Numbered from the stretch's first letter, positions 55,221 through 63,671 are shown. The stretch: DNA of 64,000 nt from Ligilactobacillus animalis KCTC 3501 = DSM 20602 (GCF_001434535.1 NZ_AYYW01000003.1:159191-223190), one strand, 5' to 3'. Notes: generated by a model from the letters alone, not told the origin. Program-made: numbers and translations.

Positions 55221-55300
55221 AAATAGCGCGGGCACCACTATGATGCAAAAATGTATCATAGTGGTGCCCGCGCTATTTATACGGCGCTGACCGTATTTTT
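55221..55300. repeat. Palindromic element E
   Basis: 27-bp arms 55221-55247 and 55252-55278 differ at one position and enclose a 4-bp loop. The centre TATGATGCA/TGTATCATA is the family core, and the right end TATTTATACGGCGCTGACCGT matches element D. It lies immediately downstream of the DUF1129 gene without a T run. Very GC-rich arms (GCGCGGGCACCAC) differ from those in A-D. Confidence 0.85.
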
Positions 55301-55302
55301 TG

Positions 55303-56025
55303 CTAGAACATTACACTTCTGAAATTGTATTTCTTCTTCAAGTAGCGTCTTACTAGGTAACCTAGACCGGCTAAGATAGCATAGACGATCGGTTCCATCG
55401 TCCGGTTGATCGAAACTGGGATAAAGCCGATGATCCCAAAGGCAACGATCCAGATCAAGATCAATTCTAATGTGATCAGCAAAGTCTTGATCCAACGCTT
55501 TTTACCCTTTTCTTTGCGGGCTGATAGCATACTACGATAGAAGAACGCTAAGCCGACCCCAGCGATCGTTGAAGTTGCTAACAAGGTGATCCAGCCACCA
55601 CTGACATCAGCTTGTTGTGGTGAAAAGACGCCTAATAAGGTATACATGATACAGAACATGATGAACATGATCAAGCCGTTATCTAAAGCTAAGATCCAAA
55701 ACTTAGGTAGTTCAGTAGGAGCTTCTGACTTTTTCGGCCCATTGATGATCAATTCAGCTTTTTCGGTGACCGTACCATAGAGCTTAGTTGCCACAATACC
55801 TTGCTTTTGTTTCTCCTTTAATTCTTGATACATTTCGTTTAAAACTTGTTCTTTTTGTTCCGGATCATAATTTTTTTCGGTCAAAGCCTTATCCAAGTGG
55901 AAAAGATAATCTTCATTACGCTTGGTCAGACCGGAAAATTTCCCATCACGCATCGTCACTTCAACCTCTTTGGCACGTGCTTGTTGCTGTTGCCCTGCTT
56001 TTTCATTGCGTTTACTTTCTGCCAT
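55303..56025 (-). CDS. DUF1129-family membrane protein
   Basis: 240 residues. The N-terminal soluble part (LTKRNEDYLFHLDKALTEKN, then LNEMYQELKEKQKQG) is the DUF1129 helical region; five to six membrane segments follow from residue 100. It is in the same direction and 19 bp downstream of ychF, so it may be cotranscribed. A related protein encoded with a PadR regulator is at 18.1-18.8 kb. The function is unknown. Confidence 0.8.
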   Translation of the reverse strand: MAESKRNEKAGQQQQARAKEVEVTMRDGKFSGLTKRNEDYLFHLDKALTEKNYDPEQKEQVLNEMYQELKEKQKQGIVATKLYGTVTEKAELIINGPKKSEAPTELPKFWILALDNGLIMFIMFCIMYTLLGVFSPQQADVSGGWITLLATSTIAGVGLAFFYRSMLSARKEKGKKRWIKTLLITLELILIWIVAFGIIGFIPVSINRTMEPIVYAILAGLGYLVRRYLKKKYNFRSVMF

Positions 56026-56044
56026 GAACTTTTCCCCCTATCAC

Positions 56045-57145
56045 TTAAACGTTAAATCTAAATTCGATGATGTCACCATCTTGAACTTCATATGCTTTAC
56101 CTTCGAGGCGCAAGCGACCTGCTTCTTTAACAGCTTGCATGCTACCATACTTATCTAGGTCAGCAAATGAGACCGTTTCAGCGCGGATAAAGCCACGTTC
56201 AAAGTCAGAGTGGATCACACCAGCAACTTGTGGAGCTTTCATTCCTTGTTTAAAAGTCCAAGCTCTAGTTTCCTTACCACCAGCAGTAAAGAAGGTTGCT
56301 AAGCCAAGTAATTTGTAAGAAGCACGGATCAAGCGGTCAAGCCCAGATTCTTCGACACCTTCCATTTCCAAGAATTCTTGCTTTTCGTCATCATCCATTT
56401 CAGCGATCTCTTCTTCAGTTCGGGCACAAACAGCCAAAGCTTGCGAGCCTTCATTTTCCGCAAATTCTTTGATCTGTTGGTAGTACTTAGAGCTTTCTGG
56501 ATCTGCCATATCTTCTTCGGCAATATTTGCCACGTAAAGCACAGGCTTAGAGGTCAACAAGAACAAGCCCTTAACGATCTTTTGTTCATCTTCGTTGAAT
56601 TCAAGCGAACGCACTGGTTGTTCTGCTTCCAAAGCTGGTTTGATCTTCTTTAAGACTTCAAATTCAGCCACTGCATCTTTATCCTTAGTACGTGCTACTT
56701 TTTCTACGCGGGCATAGCGTTTGTTGACCGAATCAAGATCAGCTAAGACTAATTCTAAATTGATCGTTTGGATATCTTCCAAAGGATCGACTTTATTAGC
56801 CACGTGGGTGATGTTTTCATCATCAAAAGCCCGCACGACATGCACGATCGCATCCACTTGGCGAATGTTTTCCAAGAACTTGTTACCTAGTCCTTCACCC
56901 TTGCTAGCACCCTTAACGATCCCAGCAATATCAGTAAATTCAAAGGTCGTGTGTACGATCTTTTTAGCGGGAATGATCTCATCGATCCGTGCTAAACGTG
57001 GATCTGGAACTTCCACCATCCCGACGTTGGGGTCGATCGTTGCAAAAGGATAGTTCGCCATTTCAGCGCCTGCCTTTGTGATCGCGTTAAATAGTGTTGA
57101 CTTGCCGACGTTTGGCAACCCGACGATACCTGCTGTTAATGCCAT
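56045..57145 (-). CDS. ychF: Redox-regulated ATPase YchF
   Basis: 366 residues, the usual length. The G1 loop GLPNVGKSTLFN, the G3 DIAGIVKGAS and the altered G4 region (NIAEED) that gives ATP preference are present, followed by the helical insertion and the C-terminal TGS domain (IHSDFERGFIRAE ... DGDIIEFRFNV). It binds ribosomes and affects stress responses. It is in the conserved origin-proximal cluster after parB and the DUF951 gene. Confidence 0.96.
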   Translation of the reverse strand: MALTAGIVGLPNVGKSTLFNAITKAGAEMANYPFATIDPNVGMVEVPDPRLARIDEIIPAKKIVHTTFEFTDIAGIVKGASKGEGLGNKFLENIRQVDAIVHVVRAFDDENITHVANKVDPLEDIQTINLELVLADLDSVNKRYARVEKVARTKDKDAVAEFEVLKKIKPALEAEQPVRSLEFNEDEQKIVKGLFLLTSKPVLYVANIAEEDMADPESSKYYQQIKEFAENEGSQALAVCARTEEEIAEMDDDEKQEFLEMEGVEESGLDRLIRASYKLLGLATFFTAGGKETRAWTFKQGMKAPQVAGVIHSDFERGFIRAETVSFADLDKYGSMQAVKEAGRLRLEGKAYEVQDGDIIEFRFNV

Positions 57146-57169
57146 TTTTTTCCACTCTTTCTTAAAAAA

Positions 57170-57361
57170 TTATTCCCCGGCTTTTTCTAAAACTTTCTTC
57201 ATCTTCTTATCGAACTCTTTACGTGGCATCATGATCAAACGTTTGCAGCCGGTGCATTGGATCTTGATGTCCATCCCCATGCGAATGATCTCCCAGCGAT
57301 TGACGCCACAGGGGTGAGCCTTCTTCATTTCAACGATATCATGCAATTCATACATAAGCAT
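57170..57361 (-). CDS. DUF951 family protein
   Basis: 63 residues, highly basic. The typical pattern MYELHDIVEMKKAHPCGVNR with IQCTGCKRLIMMPRKEF is present: two Cys pairs or Cys/His that may bind zinc (HPCG, CTGC). This small protein is conserved between parB and ychF in many Firmicutes; its function is unknown. The start at 57361 or the second Met (57355) is possible; the gene begins 7 bp after parB. Confidence 0.88.
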   Translation of the reverse strand: MLMYELHDIVEMKKAHPCGVNRWEIIRMGMDIKIQCTGCKRLIMMPRKEFDKKMKKVLEKAGE

Positions 57362-57368
57362 CCCTCAC

Positions 57369-58250
57369 TTAATCTAAATGAATATCTAAAATATCCAAAA
57401 TGCGGTTCAAATCATCCATTGATAAATACGAAATTTCGATCTTGCCCTTTTTTGAGCGTGCAGTGCTTTTGATCGCAACATTTGTCCCAAAGCGCTCCTT
57501 TAATAGGTCTTCACTCTTCTGCAAATGTGGATCCAAAGCAACTTTTCTTTTAGCAGCTTTTTTATGGTGTTTCTCACCATTTAGTTCACTGACTAATTGT
57601 TCCAATTGGCGGACGGTCAGATTTTCTTTGACCGTCTTTTTAGCTAACTGAACTAAATTCTTCTTGTCTTTTAATGATAACAAGGTCCGCGCTTGGCCCA
57701 TCGACAATTGACCTTCTTGCAACATTTCCTTGACCTCTTTTGGTAAGCTCAACAACCGTAGATAGTTAGCGATATAAGGCCGTGACTTCCCTAAGCGCTC
57801 GGAAACTTGAGCTTGGGTCAAATGCAAGTTTTCCATCAGCGTGTTGTAGGCTTGCGCTTCTTCCAAAGGTGTGAGATCTTCGCGCTGAAGATTTTCTAGC
57901 ACCGCGATCTCCATCATCTCTTCTTCATCTAGTTGACGCACGATCGCTGGGATCGTTTTTTTGCCAGCTAGCTTGGAAGCACGGTATCTTCTTTCGCCCG
58001 CAATCAATTCGTAGCCCATTACACTTGACGAACGCACGATGATCGGTTGAAAGACACCTTGTTGTTTGATCGACTCAGCTAGTTCTGCCAAACCAGCTTC
58101 GTCAAAGATCTTTCGTGGTTGATAAGGATTTGACCGGATCTCATCGATCTTTAGTTCGACCACAGTTTCTTCGGCTTGAGCATCCTCTTCAAAAGTCGAA
58201 AATAAAGCTTCTAGCCCGCGCCCTAAGGCTTTGTTTTTCTTATTTGGCAT
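57369..58250 (-). CDS. parB: Chromosome partitioning protein ParB (Spo0J)
   Basis: 293 residues. The N-terminal RGLEALF peptide (ParA contact) is followed by the CTPase motifs IRSNPYQPR and GERRYRASKLAG, and the parS-binding HTH (TQAQVSERLGKSRPYIANYLRL); a C-terminal dimer domain ends it. ParB loads on parS near the origin and slides as a CTP clamp, recruiting SMC. Start 58250 overlaps the parA end by 11 bp and matches the usual N terminus; the longer frame is unlikely. Confidence 0.95.
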   Translation of the reverse strand: MPNKKNKALGRGLEALFSTFEEDAQAEETVVELKIDEIRSNPYQPRKIFDEAGLAELAESIKQQGVFQPIIVRSSSVMGYELIAGERRYRASKLAGKKTIPAIVRQLDEEEMMEIAVLENLQREDLTPLEEAQAYNTLMENLHLTQAQVSERLGKSRPYIANYLRLLSLPKEVKEMLQEGQLSMGQARTLLSLKDKKNLVQLAKKTVKENLTVRQLEQLVSELNGEKHHKKAAKRKVALDPHLQKSEDLLKERFGTNVAIKSTARSKKGKIEISYLSMDDLNRILDILDIHLD

Positions 58251-59007
58251 AAGTCGCCAAAACCTCCTTTGCCAAAGCTTCATAATCTAATGCTCCCTTA
58301 GATCTTTGATCGTAGTCAACGATCGCCATTCCGTAACTTGGAGCTTCTGATAACTTGATATTCCGAGGAATCACCGTTTGATAAACTGTGTCACCAAAGA
58401 AATTTTTCACTTCAGCAACGACTTGATTGCCTAGATTAGTTCTAGAATCAAGCATTGTCATCAAAACACCCTCGATCTTTAGAGTAGGATTGAAGTGTTT
58501 TTGCACTAATTTGATCGTGTTGACTAATTGGTTCAAGCCTTCTAAAGCATAGTACTCACTTTGAACAGGGATCAAGATCGAATCACAGGTCGTAAAGGCA
58601 TTGATCGTCAATAAGCCCAGTGAAGGCGGACAATCCAACAAGATAAAATCATATTCATCCCTGATCAAGACCAAAGCATCAGCCAAACGTTTCTCACGCG
58701 CAAACTGTGAGGCCAACTCGATCTCAGCTCCAGATAACCGGATCGTGGCTGGAACAACGTCTAACTTATCGCGTTTGGTATGTAGAATCACATCTTCTAG
58801 CTCGACTTCATTGACTAATACGTCATAAATATCTTGTTTGATCTGTCCTTTATCGATCCCGATACCGCTCGTTGCATTTCCCTGGGCATCCATGTCGATC
58901 AATAACACTTTTTGCCCGAGGTCAGCAAGGCTGGCAGCCAAATTAACACTGGTGGTCGTTTTACCAACGCCACTTTTTTGATTTGCTAATGCAATAACTC
59001 TTCCCAA
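58240..59007 (-). CDS. parA: Chromosome partitioning ATPase ParA (Soj)
   Basis: 255 residues. Deviant Walker A QKSGVGKTTTSVNLA (KSGVGKT, where most ParA have KGGVGKT), Walker A' LLIDMDAQGNAT and Walker B FILLDCPPSLGLL. ATP-dependent dimers bind the nucleoid and move ParB-parS complexes, and Soj also controls DnaA. It precedes parB with overlap, 11 bp after noc. Confidence 0.95.
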   Translation of the reverse strand: MGRVIALANQKSGVGKTTTSVNLAASLADLGQKVLLIDMDAQGNATSGIGIDKGQIKQDIYDVLVNEVELEDVILHTKRDKLDVVPATIRLSGAEIELASQFAREKRLADALVLIRDEYDFILLDCPPSLGLLTINAFTTCDSILIPVQSEYYALEGLNQLVNTIKLVQKHFNPTLKIEGVLMTMLDSRTNLGNQVVAEVKNFFGDTVYQTVIPRNIKLSEAPSYGMAIVDYDQRSKGALDYEALAKEVLATYAK

Positions 59008-59018
59008 AATTATCCCCC

Positions 59019-59855
59019 CTAGTCTTTAGCGACTGGAATATCAATAATGATGCGATGGAACTCTTTTGTATCTTCTTCGGTCACGTTAACTTTAACACCT
59101 GATTTTTCAACCATTTGGACCGCTTTTTTCACAGTGTTGACAGCAACTTTTTGGTTAGGTGCCACGTTCTTTGTGATCGTCTTAGTTTTTTTCTTCTTTT
59201 CTGGTTTTGGTTGGTTCAAGGCCGCGATCGCAGCTTCTGTTTCTTTAACTGACCAATCATTTTCCTTGATCTGAGCTAATAATTCTAATTGGGTAGCTTC
59301 ATCTTCGACCGTCAACAAACTCCGACCATGGCGTTCAGTGATCGAACGGTCTAAGATCGCATCTTGGACTTGCGTTGGTAACTTCAACAAGCGTAATTTG
59401 TTCGCCACAAACCCTTGGCTCTTACCCATTTCTTTAGCTAAATGTTTTTGCGTCAATTCGTTTAATTGCATCAAATGAGCATAGGCTTTAGCTTCTTCAA
59501 CTGCAGTTAAGCCTTCACGTTGTAAGTTTTCGATGATCGCTAAAGAAGCTGATTCAGCATCACTCATCTCACGTACGATCGCTGGAACTTTTTCATAACC
59601 GAGCTTAGTTACCGCCCGAAAACGTCTTTCACCAGCAATGATCTCATATTGATCATCACCTAACTTGCGCAAAACGATCGGTTGCAACAAGCCGTGATCA
59701 TAGATCGTATCTGCCAATTCAGCGATGCTTTCTTCACTAAAGATCGTCCGTGGTTGGTTTTGGTTCGGCACGATCTTGCTCAATTCGATCTCTTGGACCC
59801 GATTTTTGTCGTTTGGTTCTTCTTCCTTGTTCTTCTTAAAAAATGAAAATGCCAT
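59019..59855 (-). CDS. noc: Nucleoid occlusion protein Noc
   Basis: 278 residues, ParB-like. An N-terminal amphipathic start (MAFSFFKKNKEEE), as needed for membrane binding, is followed by IVPNQNQPRTIF, AGERRFRAVTKLG and the HTH TQKHLAKEMGKSQGFVANKL. Between them and the C terminus is a Lys-rich linker (PEKKKKTKTITKN). Noc blocks FtsZ assembly over the chromosome. Placement upstream of parA and next to rsmG distinguishes it from ParB. Confidence 0.9.
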   Translation of the reverse strand: MAFSFFKKNKEEEPNDKNRVQEIELSKIVPNQNQPRTIFSEESIAELADTIYDHGLLQPIVLRKLGDDQYEIIAGERRFRAVTKLGYEKVPAIVREMSDAESASLAIIENLQREGLTAVEEAKAYAHLMQLNELTQKHLAKEMGKSQGFVANKLRLLKLPTQVQDAILDRSITERHGRSLLTVEDEATQLELLAQIKENDWSVKETEAAIAALNQPKPEKKKKTKTITKNVAPNQKVAVNTVKKAVQMVEKSGVKVNVTEEDTKEFHRIIIDIPVAKD

Positions 59856-59857
59856 TT

Positions 59858-60601
59858 TTATTTCCTCCCTTGGGGCGCCTGTAAAGGCTGCTTAGCTGGT
59901 GTGCCTGGCTTGCGCGGATATTTATTTGGCGTTGGTTTTTTCTTCGAGATCACGATGATATGCCGTGTCTCATCACTCTTAGGCAAAGCGGTCTGGATAT
60001 CTTCCTCAATTTTACCACCAAGTGTAGCCACTGCATACTTAGCATCCGCTAATTCTTCATTGGCTTTTTGCGCCTTTAATGCGATAAAACGCCCATTTAA
60101 CTTGGCCAATGGTAAGCAAAACTCGCTTAGGACCGATAAACGCGCGACAGCCCGCGCCGTTACGACATCAAAACTTTCACGGAATTCACTCTTTTTACCG
60201 GCAAATTCTTCCGCCCGAGCATGATAAAAATGCGTATCTGTTAAGTTTAATTTTTGGGATAATTCCTCTAAAAATTTGATCCGTTTATTCAAAGAATCAA
60301 CGATCGTGACCTTCAAATTCGGAAATGCGATCTTAAGTGGGATCGATGGGAACCCCGCCCCCGCACCAACATCACAAATACTTAAAGCACGTGTTTGAAT
60401 ATCTTTGACTTCAAGCGCCGGTAAAAGTGAATCATAGAAGTGCTTTAAATAGACCTCTTCTTGTTTGGTGATCGCAGTCAAGTTGACGTGTTCATTTGTA
60501 GCAACTAAAAATTCGTAGTAGGTTTGAAATTGTTGCATTTGCTCATCAGAAAGTTCCACTCCCCGCTTCGCCAATGCCGCTCTAAATTCTTCTGGTGTCA
60601 T
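59858..60601 (-). CDS. rsmG: 16S rRNA (guanine527-N7)-methyltransferase
   Basis: 247 residues. The SAM-binding motif [16 protein letters not shown], followed by [17 protein letters not shown] and [16 protein letters not shown], is characteristic of RsmG/GidB. It methylates G527 of 16S rRNA in the 530 loop; loss gives low-level streptomycin resistance. It is first in the rsmG-noc-parA-parB run; the C-terminal tail ([14 protein letters not shown]) is basic. The upstream region carries an everted parS-like repeat. Confidence 0.95.
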   Translation of the reverse strand: MTPEEFRAALAKRGVELSDEQMQQFQTYYEFLVATNEHVNLTAITKQEEVYLKHFYDSLLPALEVKDIQTRALSICDVGAGAGFPSIPLKIAFPNLKVTIVDSLNKRIKFLEELSQKLNLTDTHFYHARAEEFAGKKSEFRESFDVVTARAVARLSVLSEFCLPLAKLNGRFIALKAQKANEELADAKYAVATLGGKIEEDIQTALPKSDETRHIIVISKKKPTPNKYPRKPGTPAKQPLQAPQGRK

Positions 60602-60625
60602 TTGTTCCCCTTATCTGATCTAATT

Positions 60626-60663
60626 GTGAAACATTGTTTAATTTATATGTTTCACGTGCTATT
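60626..60663. promoter_or_regulatory. Parted parS-like halves upstream of rsmG
   Basis: GTGAAACA (60626-60633) and TGTTTCAC (60648-60655) are the two halves of parS in everted order 14 bp apart. The second continues as TGTTTCACGTG, 11 bases of the 16-bp parS. It may be a weak ParB/Noc-related site or part of the rsmG promoter region. Confidence 0.35.
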
Positions 60664-60738
60664 ATAATAGTAATTTATTTAATGCGGAAATACAAGTCTT
60701 GCCCCCGCAAATCAAGCTTAAATTTGGAGGATTTTAAT

Positions 60739-61518
60739 ATGGAACAAAATAGTATCATCAATTTCAATGAACCACTTGTCCCACGCTACCCTAAGATCCA
60801 GACCAATCTTGTCTATGCCTTTAAAGACGGATGTCCCTTAACGTTAAATCTCATCACTCCCCCTATTCCCCCAAACGTTAAAGCTCATTTTCCCCTACTC
60901 ATCTATGTTCCTGATATCGATGAACATAATATGGTCAAGATCGATGAACGGTTTGCGCAAATGCTCGAGATCGCCAAACGTGGCTATGCTGTAGCTTTAG
61001 TTTCATACCGTACCACTGCTGACGTCACCGCCATGGTCAAAGATATCCACTCAGCCACTCGCTTTTTGCTTGATCATGCCTTCAAATACGGTCTTGATCC
61101 TTACCGCTATTTACTATTTGGCGAAGGTCTAGGGGGATATTTGAGCAGTTTGAGCATCTTAGACCAAGGTCAACAACGGTCAAATGATGAAGATGTCAGA
61201 CGTTCTCCTTTACGCTATAAGGGCGGATTACTATTGGAAACGTCACTGACACCGCACCCTTTTCCAGGACCGTTTCTCAGTGAATTGCTCTTACAAAATA
61301 GCCAAAAATTACCACCGATCTTGATCTTAAACGGTACAGCTGACCATACGCTGACCGATAAACAAGCCACTGAGCTCTTAACAACCATCCAAGCGCGTGG
61401 AAGTGAAGTTTCATTATTCAACTTTGAGGGGGCGACCTTGAGTTCAGATGCCTTCTTCACTCCATATAGCTTAGATTTCTTATTCGAGTTTATCAAGCAC
61501 AGTTTTACTAAAAAATAA
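60739..61518 (+). CDS. Alpha/beta-hydrolase-fold protein lacking catalytic residues
   Basis: 259 residues. The fold is that of esterase/lipase relatives (VYAFKDGCPLTLNLITPP, then a DIHSATRFLLDHAFKYGLDP segment and ILILNGTADHTLTD near the end). However, the nucleophile elbow reads FGEGLGGYLSS, with Gly where Ser is expected (GxSxG), and the late His position reads NFEGATLSSDAFF. It is therefore probably not a hydrolase. GGAGG lies 8 bases before ATG 60739. It is alone with the HD protein downstream (14 bp). Confidence 0.7.
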   Translation: MEQNSIINFNEPLVPRYPKIQTNLVYAFKDGCPLTLNLITPPIPPNVKAHFPLLIYVPDIDEHNMVKIDERFAQMLEIAKRGYAVALVSYRTTADVTAMVKDIHSATRFLLDHAFKYGLDPYRYLLFGEGLGGYLSSLSILDQGQQRSNDEDVRRSPLRYKGGLLLETSLTPHPFPGPFLSELLLQNSQKLPPILILNGTADHTLTDKQATELLTTIQARGSEVSLFNFEGATLSSDAFFTPYSLDFLFEFIKHSFTKK

Positions 61519-61532
61519 ACGAGGTCGTTCAA

Positions 61533-62174
61533 ATGGATCAAACACAACAATTGGCACAGCTTCATGCCTACACTTATGAAAAGCTTTCTCACGATCACAC
61601 CGGTCACGACATGGCGCACATTGAGCGCGTTGTCAAGATGGCCCGTAACCTAAATGAAAAACTCGGCGGTAATAGCTTTGTGGTCCAAGCTGCTGCCTTA
61701 TTACATGATGTTGTCGATGAAAAATTATTTACTGACATTGACCAAGCTAAAGCCAGCGTTATTGCACAAATGCAAGCTTTGGAGGTGAGTCAAAGTGACC
61801 AAGACCACATCATGGAGATCATCAGTAAGATGTCATTTTCTCACTCTTTAGCTGGCAAACAAGAGCTTAGTCTCGAAGGTCAGATCGTCCAAGATGCCGA
61901 TTGGTTAGATGCGATCGGGGCGATCGGGATCGCTCGCGCCATTTACTATGGTGCACGTCATGAAGAAAAACTCTACGATCCCGCGATGCCACCCCGAGAA
62001 AAACTCGATAAAACGGCTTACCGTGATCTTTCAAATGAAACGATCATCAACCACTTTTACGAAAAGCTGTTCAAGATCAAAGACATGTTAAACACTGCCG
62101 AAGCTAAAGCGATCGCCCAAGAGCGACACGAGCTAATGGTAGCATACGTTACAGCTTTTAAAACTGATTGGTAA
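61533..62174 (+). CDS. HD-domain phosphohydrolase
   Basis: 213 residues, YpgQ/YedJ-like. Metal ligands: H in GHDMAHIERVVKMA, HD in AALLHDVVDEK, and the Asp of IVQDADWLDAIGAIG. Relatives hydrolyse (d)NTPs or other phosphates with Mn2+. ACGAGG is a weak ribosome site and the gene follows the pseudo-hydrolase by 14 bp, likely one operon. The substrate is not known from sequence. Confidence 0.88.
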   Translation: MDQTQQLAQLHAYTYEKLSHDHTGHDMAHIERVVKMARNLNEKLGGNSFVVQAAALLHDVVDEKLFTDIDQAKASVIAQMQALEVSQSDQDHIMEIISKMSFSHSLAGKQELSLEGQIVQDADWLDAIGAIGIARAIYYGARHEEKLYDPAMPPREKLDKTAYRDLSNETIINHFYEKLFKIKDMLNTAEAKAIAQERHELMVAYVTAFKTDW

Positions 62175-62506
62175 AGTTGGGCTATCATCAAATAAAATAC
62201 TTATCAGATATTTATTTCAATAAATTTAGTATAAAAATTTATTGTTTATATATTTTTAAGTATTTTGTATCTAATCCTTAAGAAAACGATTACTTTTTCT
62301 TTAGCTTAAGCGCCTATACTGTAACCATAAGCTAAAGCAAAACATCACACAGGTGTAGTCCTATAGCTGAAACATTACCTAGTCAGCCCCCCTTGCTACT
62401 AGGTAAACATACTCCTTTTTTCCTCCGCACTCCCCTTGCGGAGGTTTTTTTATAGAAGTGTGGAGAAAAATAGGATACTGCATCATATATAGAAAGGATG
62501 ATCATT
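62175..62506 (+). ncRNA. Candidate small RNA with C-rich loops
   Basis: A possible -10 TATACT (62315-62320) lies inside an inverted repeat CTTTAGCTTA / TAAGCTAAAG (62299-62308 and 62328-62337), a possible operator. The predicted transcript, about 62327-62451, has two hairpins: TTACCTAG / CTAGGTAA (62375-62406) with a loop containing GCCCCCCTTGC, and CCTCCGCA / TGCGGAGG (62422-62444) with loop CTCCCCT and a T7 tail. Both loops contain CCCCTTGC. No coding frame is evident. The -35 is weak. The first 100 bp of this region are AT-rich and empty. Confidence 0.5.
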
Positions 62507-62794
62507 ATGAAAAGAGATATCGACCCTTATAGAGACCGTTATTTGAAATCCAAAGCAACGACTAATGGTATTTTATGTTCAGCTTTTATTTGGTATTTGA
62601 TCTTTGGTCTCTTTCATATCATTATCACTTGTTTGATGCTGTGGTTTTTCTGGATCATCATTGACCCTGTTGGACGGATAACCGAAACGATCAACACAAC
62701 TGTCCAGCAAACACGACCCCAACAGCAACATTCCACCACACCCGAAACTACAGAAGATAGTACTGATACAAGTGATGTCTATCAGGCTGAATAA
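62507..62794 (+). CDS. Small membrane protein, paralogue 1
   Basis: 95 residues. The N terminus is KRDIDPYRDRYLKSKATTNG, one long hydrophobic region (about 22-57; one or two helices) follows, then a Gln/Thr/Ser-rich hydrophilic tail. Start 62507 has AAAGGA 8 bases upstream. The DPYRxxYLKxKATTNGI motif is shared with the next gene, so the pair arose by duplication. I recognise no family and assign no function. Confidence 0.6.
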   Translation: MKRDIDPYRDRYLKSKATTNGILCSAFIWYLIFGLFHIIITCLMLWFFWIIIDPVGRITETINTTVQQTRPQQQHSTTPETTEDSTDTSDVYQAE

Positions 62795-62871
62795 AATTGA
62801 TGATCTTAGTTGCAAAAAATCTATTTTTAAGTAAAAATAACTTTATAACACGCTAAGAAAGGATGGCTAAA

Positions 62872-63138
62872 ATGGAACCAGAAAACGATCCATACAGACA
62901 CGCCTATCTCAAGGCAAAAGCTACGACTAATGGTATTATGCATGCCTTATTCAACTGGTGGTTAGCTTTTACGTTATTCAACTTAGTGGTCGTCAGCCTC
63001 TTCTTGTGGGCTTATGATCCGATCGGGCGTCTCAATGATGCACTTGCTCCGGTCACCCAGTCTCAAAAGCAAACACATCCTGCTTCTGATTCAAGTGCTG
63101 AAAGTCAAAGTAATATTTACGAAGCACCAAATGAATAA
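62872..63138 (+). CDS. Small membrane protein, paralogue 2
   Basis: 88 residues, from ATG 62872 after GAAAGGATGG. The N terminus NDPYRHAYLKAKATTNGIMH is almost that of paralogue 1; then comes a hydrophobic segment (WWLAFTLFNLVVVSLFLWA), a DPIGRLND motif like DPVGRITE of the first, and a Ser/Gln-rich tail (PASDSSAESQS). Each copy has its own ribosome site and they lie 77 bp apart. Unknown function; small, membrane-bound. Confidence 0.6.
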   Translation: MEPENDPYRHAYLKAKATTNGIMHALFNWWLAFTLFNLVVVSLFLWAYDPIGRLNDALAPVTQSQKQTHPASDSSAESQSNIYEAPNE

Positions 63139-63152
63139 CTTACTAACAAGTC

Positions 63153-63193
63153 AAAAAGACCCACGCTGAAAACTTTTCACCGTGAGCCTTTTT
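63153..63193. terminator. Bidirectional terminator
   Basis: AAAAGACCCACG pairs with CGTGAGCCTTTTT; converging genes on both sides. Confidence 0.7.
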
Positions 63194-63196
63194 CGA

Positions 63197-63660
63197 TCAC
63201 TTTACAAATAACTTGTCATAAAGCACAATAGCTTCTTCTGCTGTAAAATGAGTCAATTCTGTAACCGTAGTAATGACATCTTGTTTGGAATATCCTTTAG
63301 CAGTCAGGCGACTGATCATATCACAAACAACTCTTTTTTCACCTTTGGCCCATCCCTCGGTGAGGCCTTCTTTTCTACCTTCTTTTCGTCCTTCCTTTCG
63401 CCCTTCGGCTAGACCTTTTTCTCGTGTCTCTTTACTTACTTTCTTTGTTTCCCTAGCAAGGCGTGAACGAAATTCTAATTCATAGAACATATAATCACCT
63501 TCCTTTTGCGTGTTAGTTTTCAAAATAACAATATCATCAGCTATCTTACATGTAAGAGCACTCGTCGGAACATCTGTATCTACATATTTCAAAAAAGCCG
63601 CCAATCCTTGTGAAACAGCCGAAAAATCTTTAGCTTTAGCGTTTAAAATAATGTTATGTT
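63197..63660 (-). pseudogene. 5'-truncated Rpn-family nuclease gene
   Basis: The C-terminal half of an Rpn protein like the one at 47.8-48.6 kb: EHNIILNAKAKDFSAVSQGL aligns with VHNIILNIKSNKLSLVSKRL there. Then come a Lys/Glu-rich coil with repeated EGRKEGRKEG (about residue 70 of the shorter frame) and the RLTAKGYSKQDVITTVTEL end. The PD-(D/E)XK core is missing: homology stops near 63660, where IS-like sequence begins. It cannot be a nuclease. Confidence 0.8.
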
Positions 63661-63671
63661 CTGCTATATAA

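Noticed and set aside
62175..62452. 6S RNA at this locus
   Set aside because: The predicted transcript is short, with two simple hairpins, and lacks the long open-complex-like rod of 6S RNA.
63350..63420. Short repeats coding for EGRKEGRKEG as a separate repeat element
   Set aside because: They are in frame within the Rpn tail, where such charged repeats are usual in the family.
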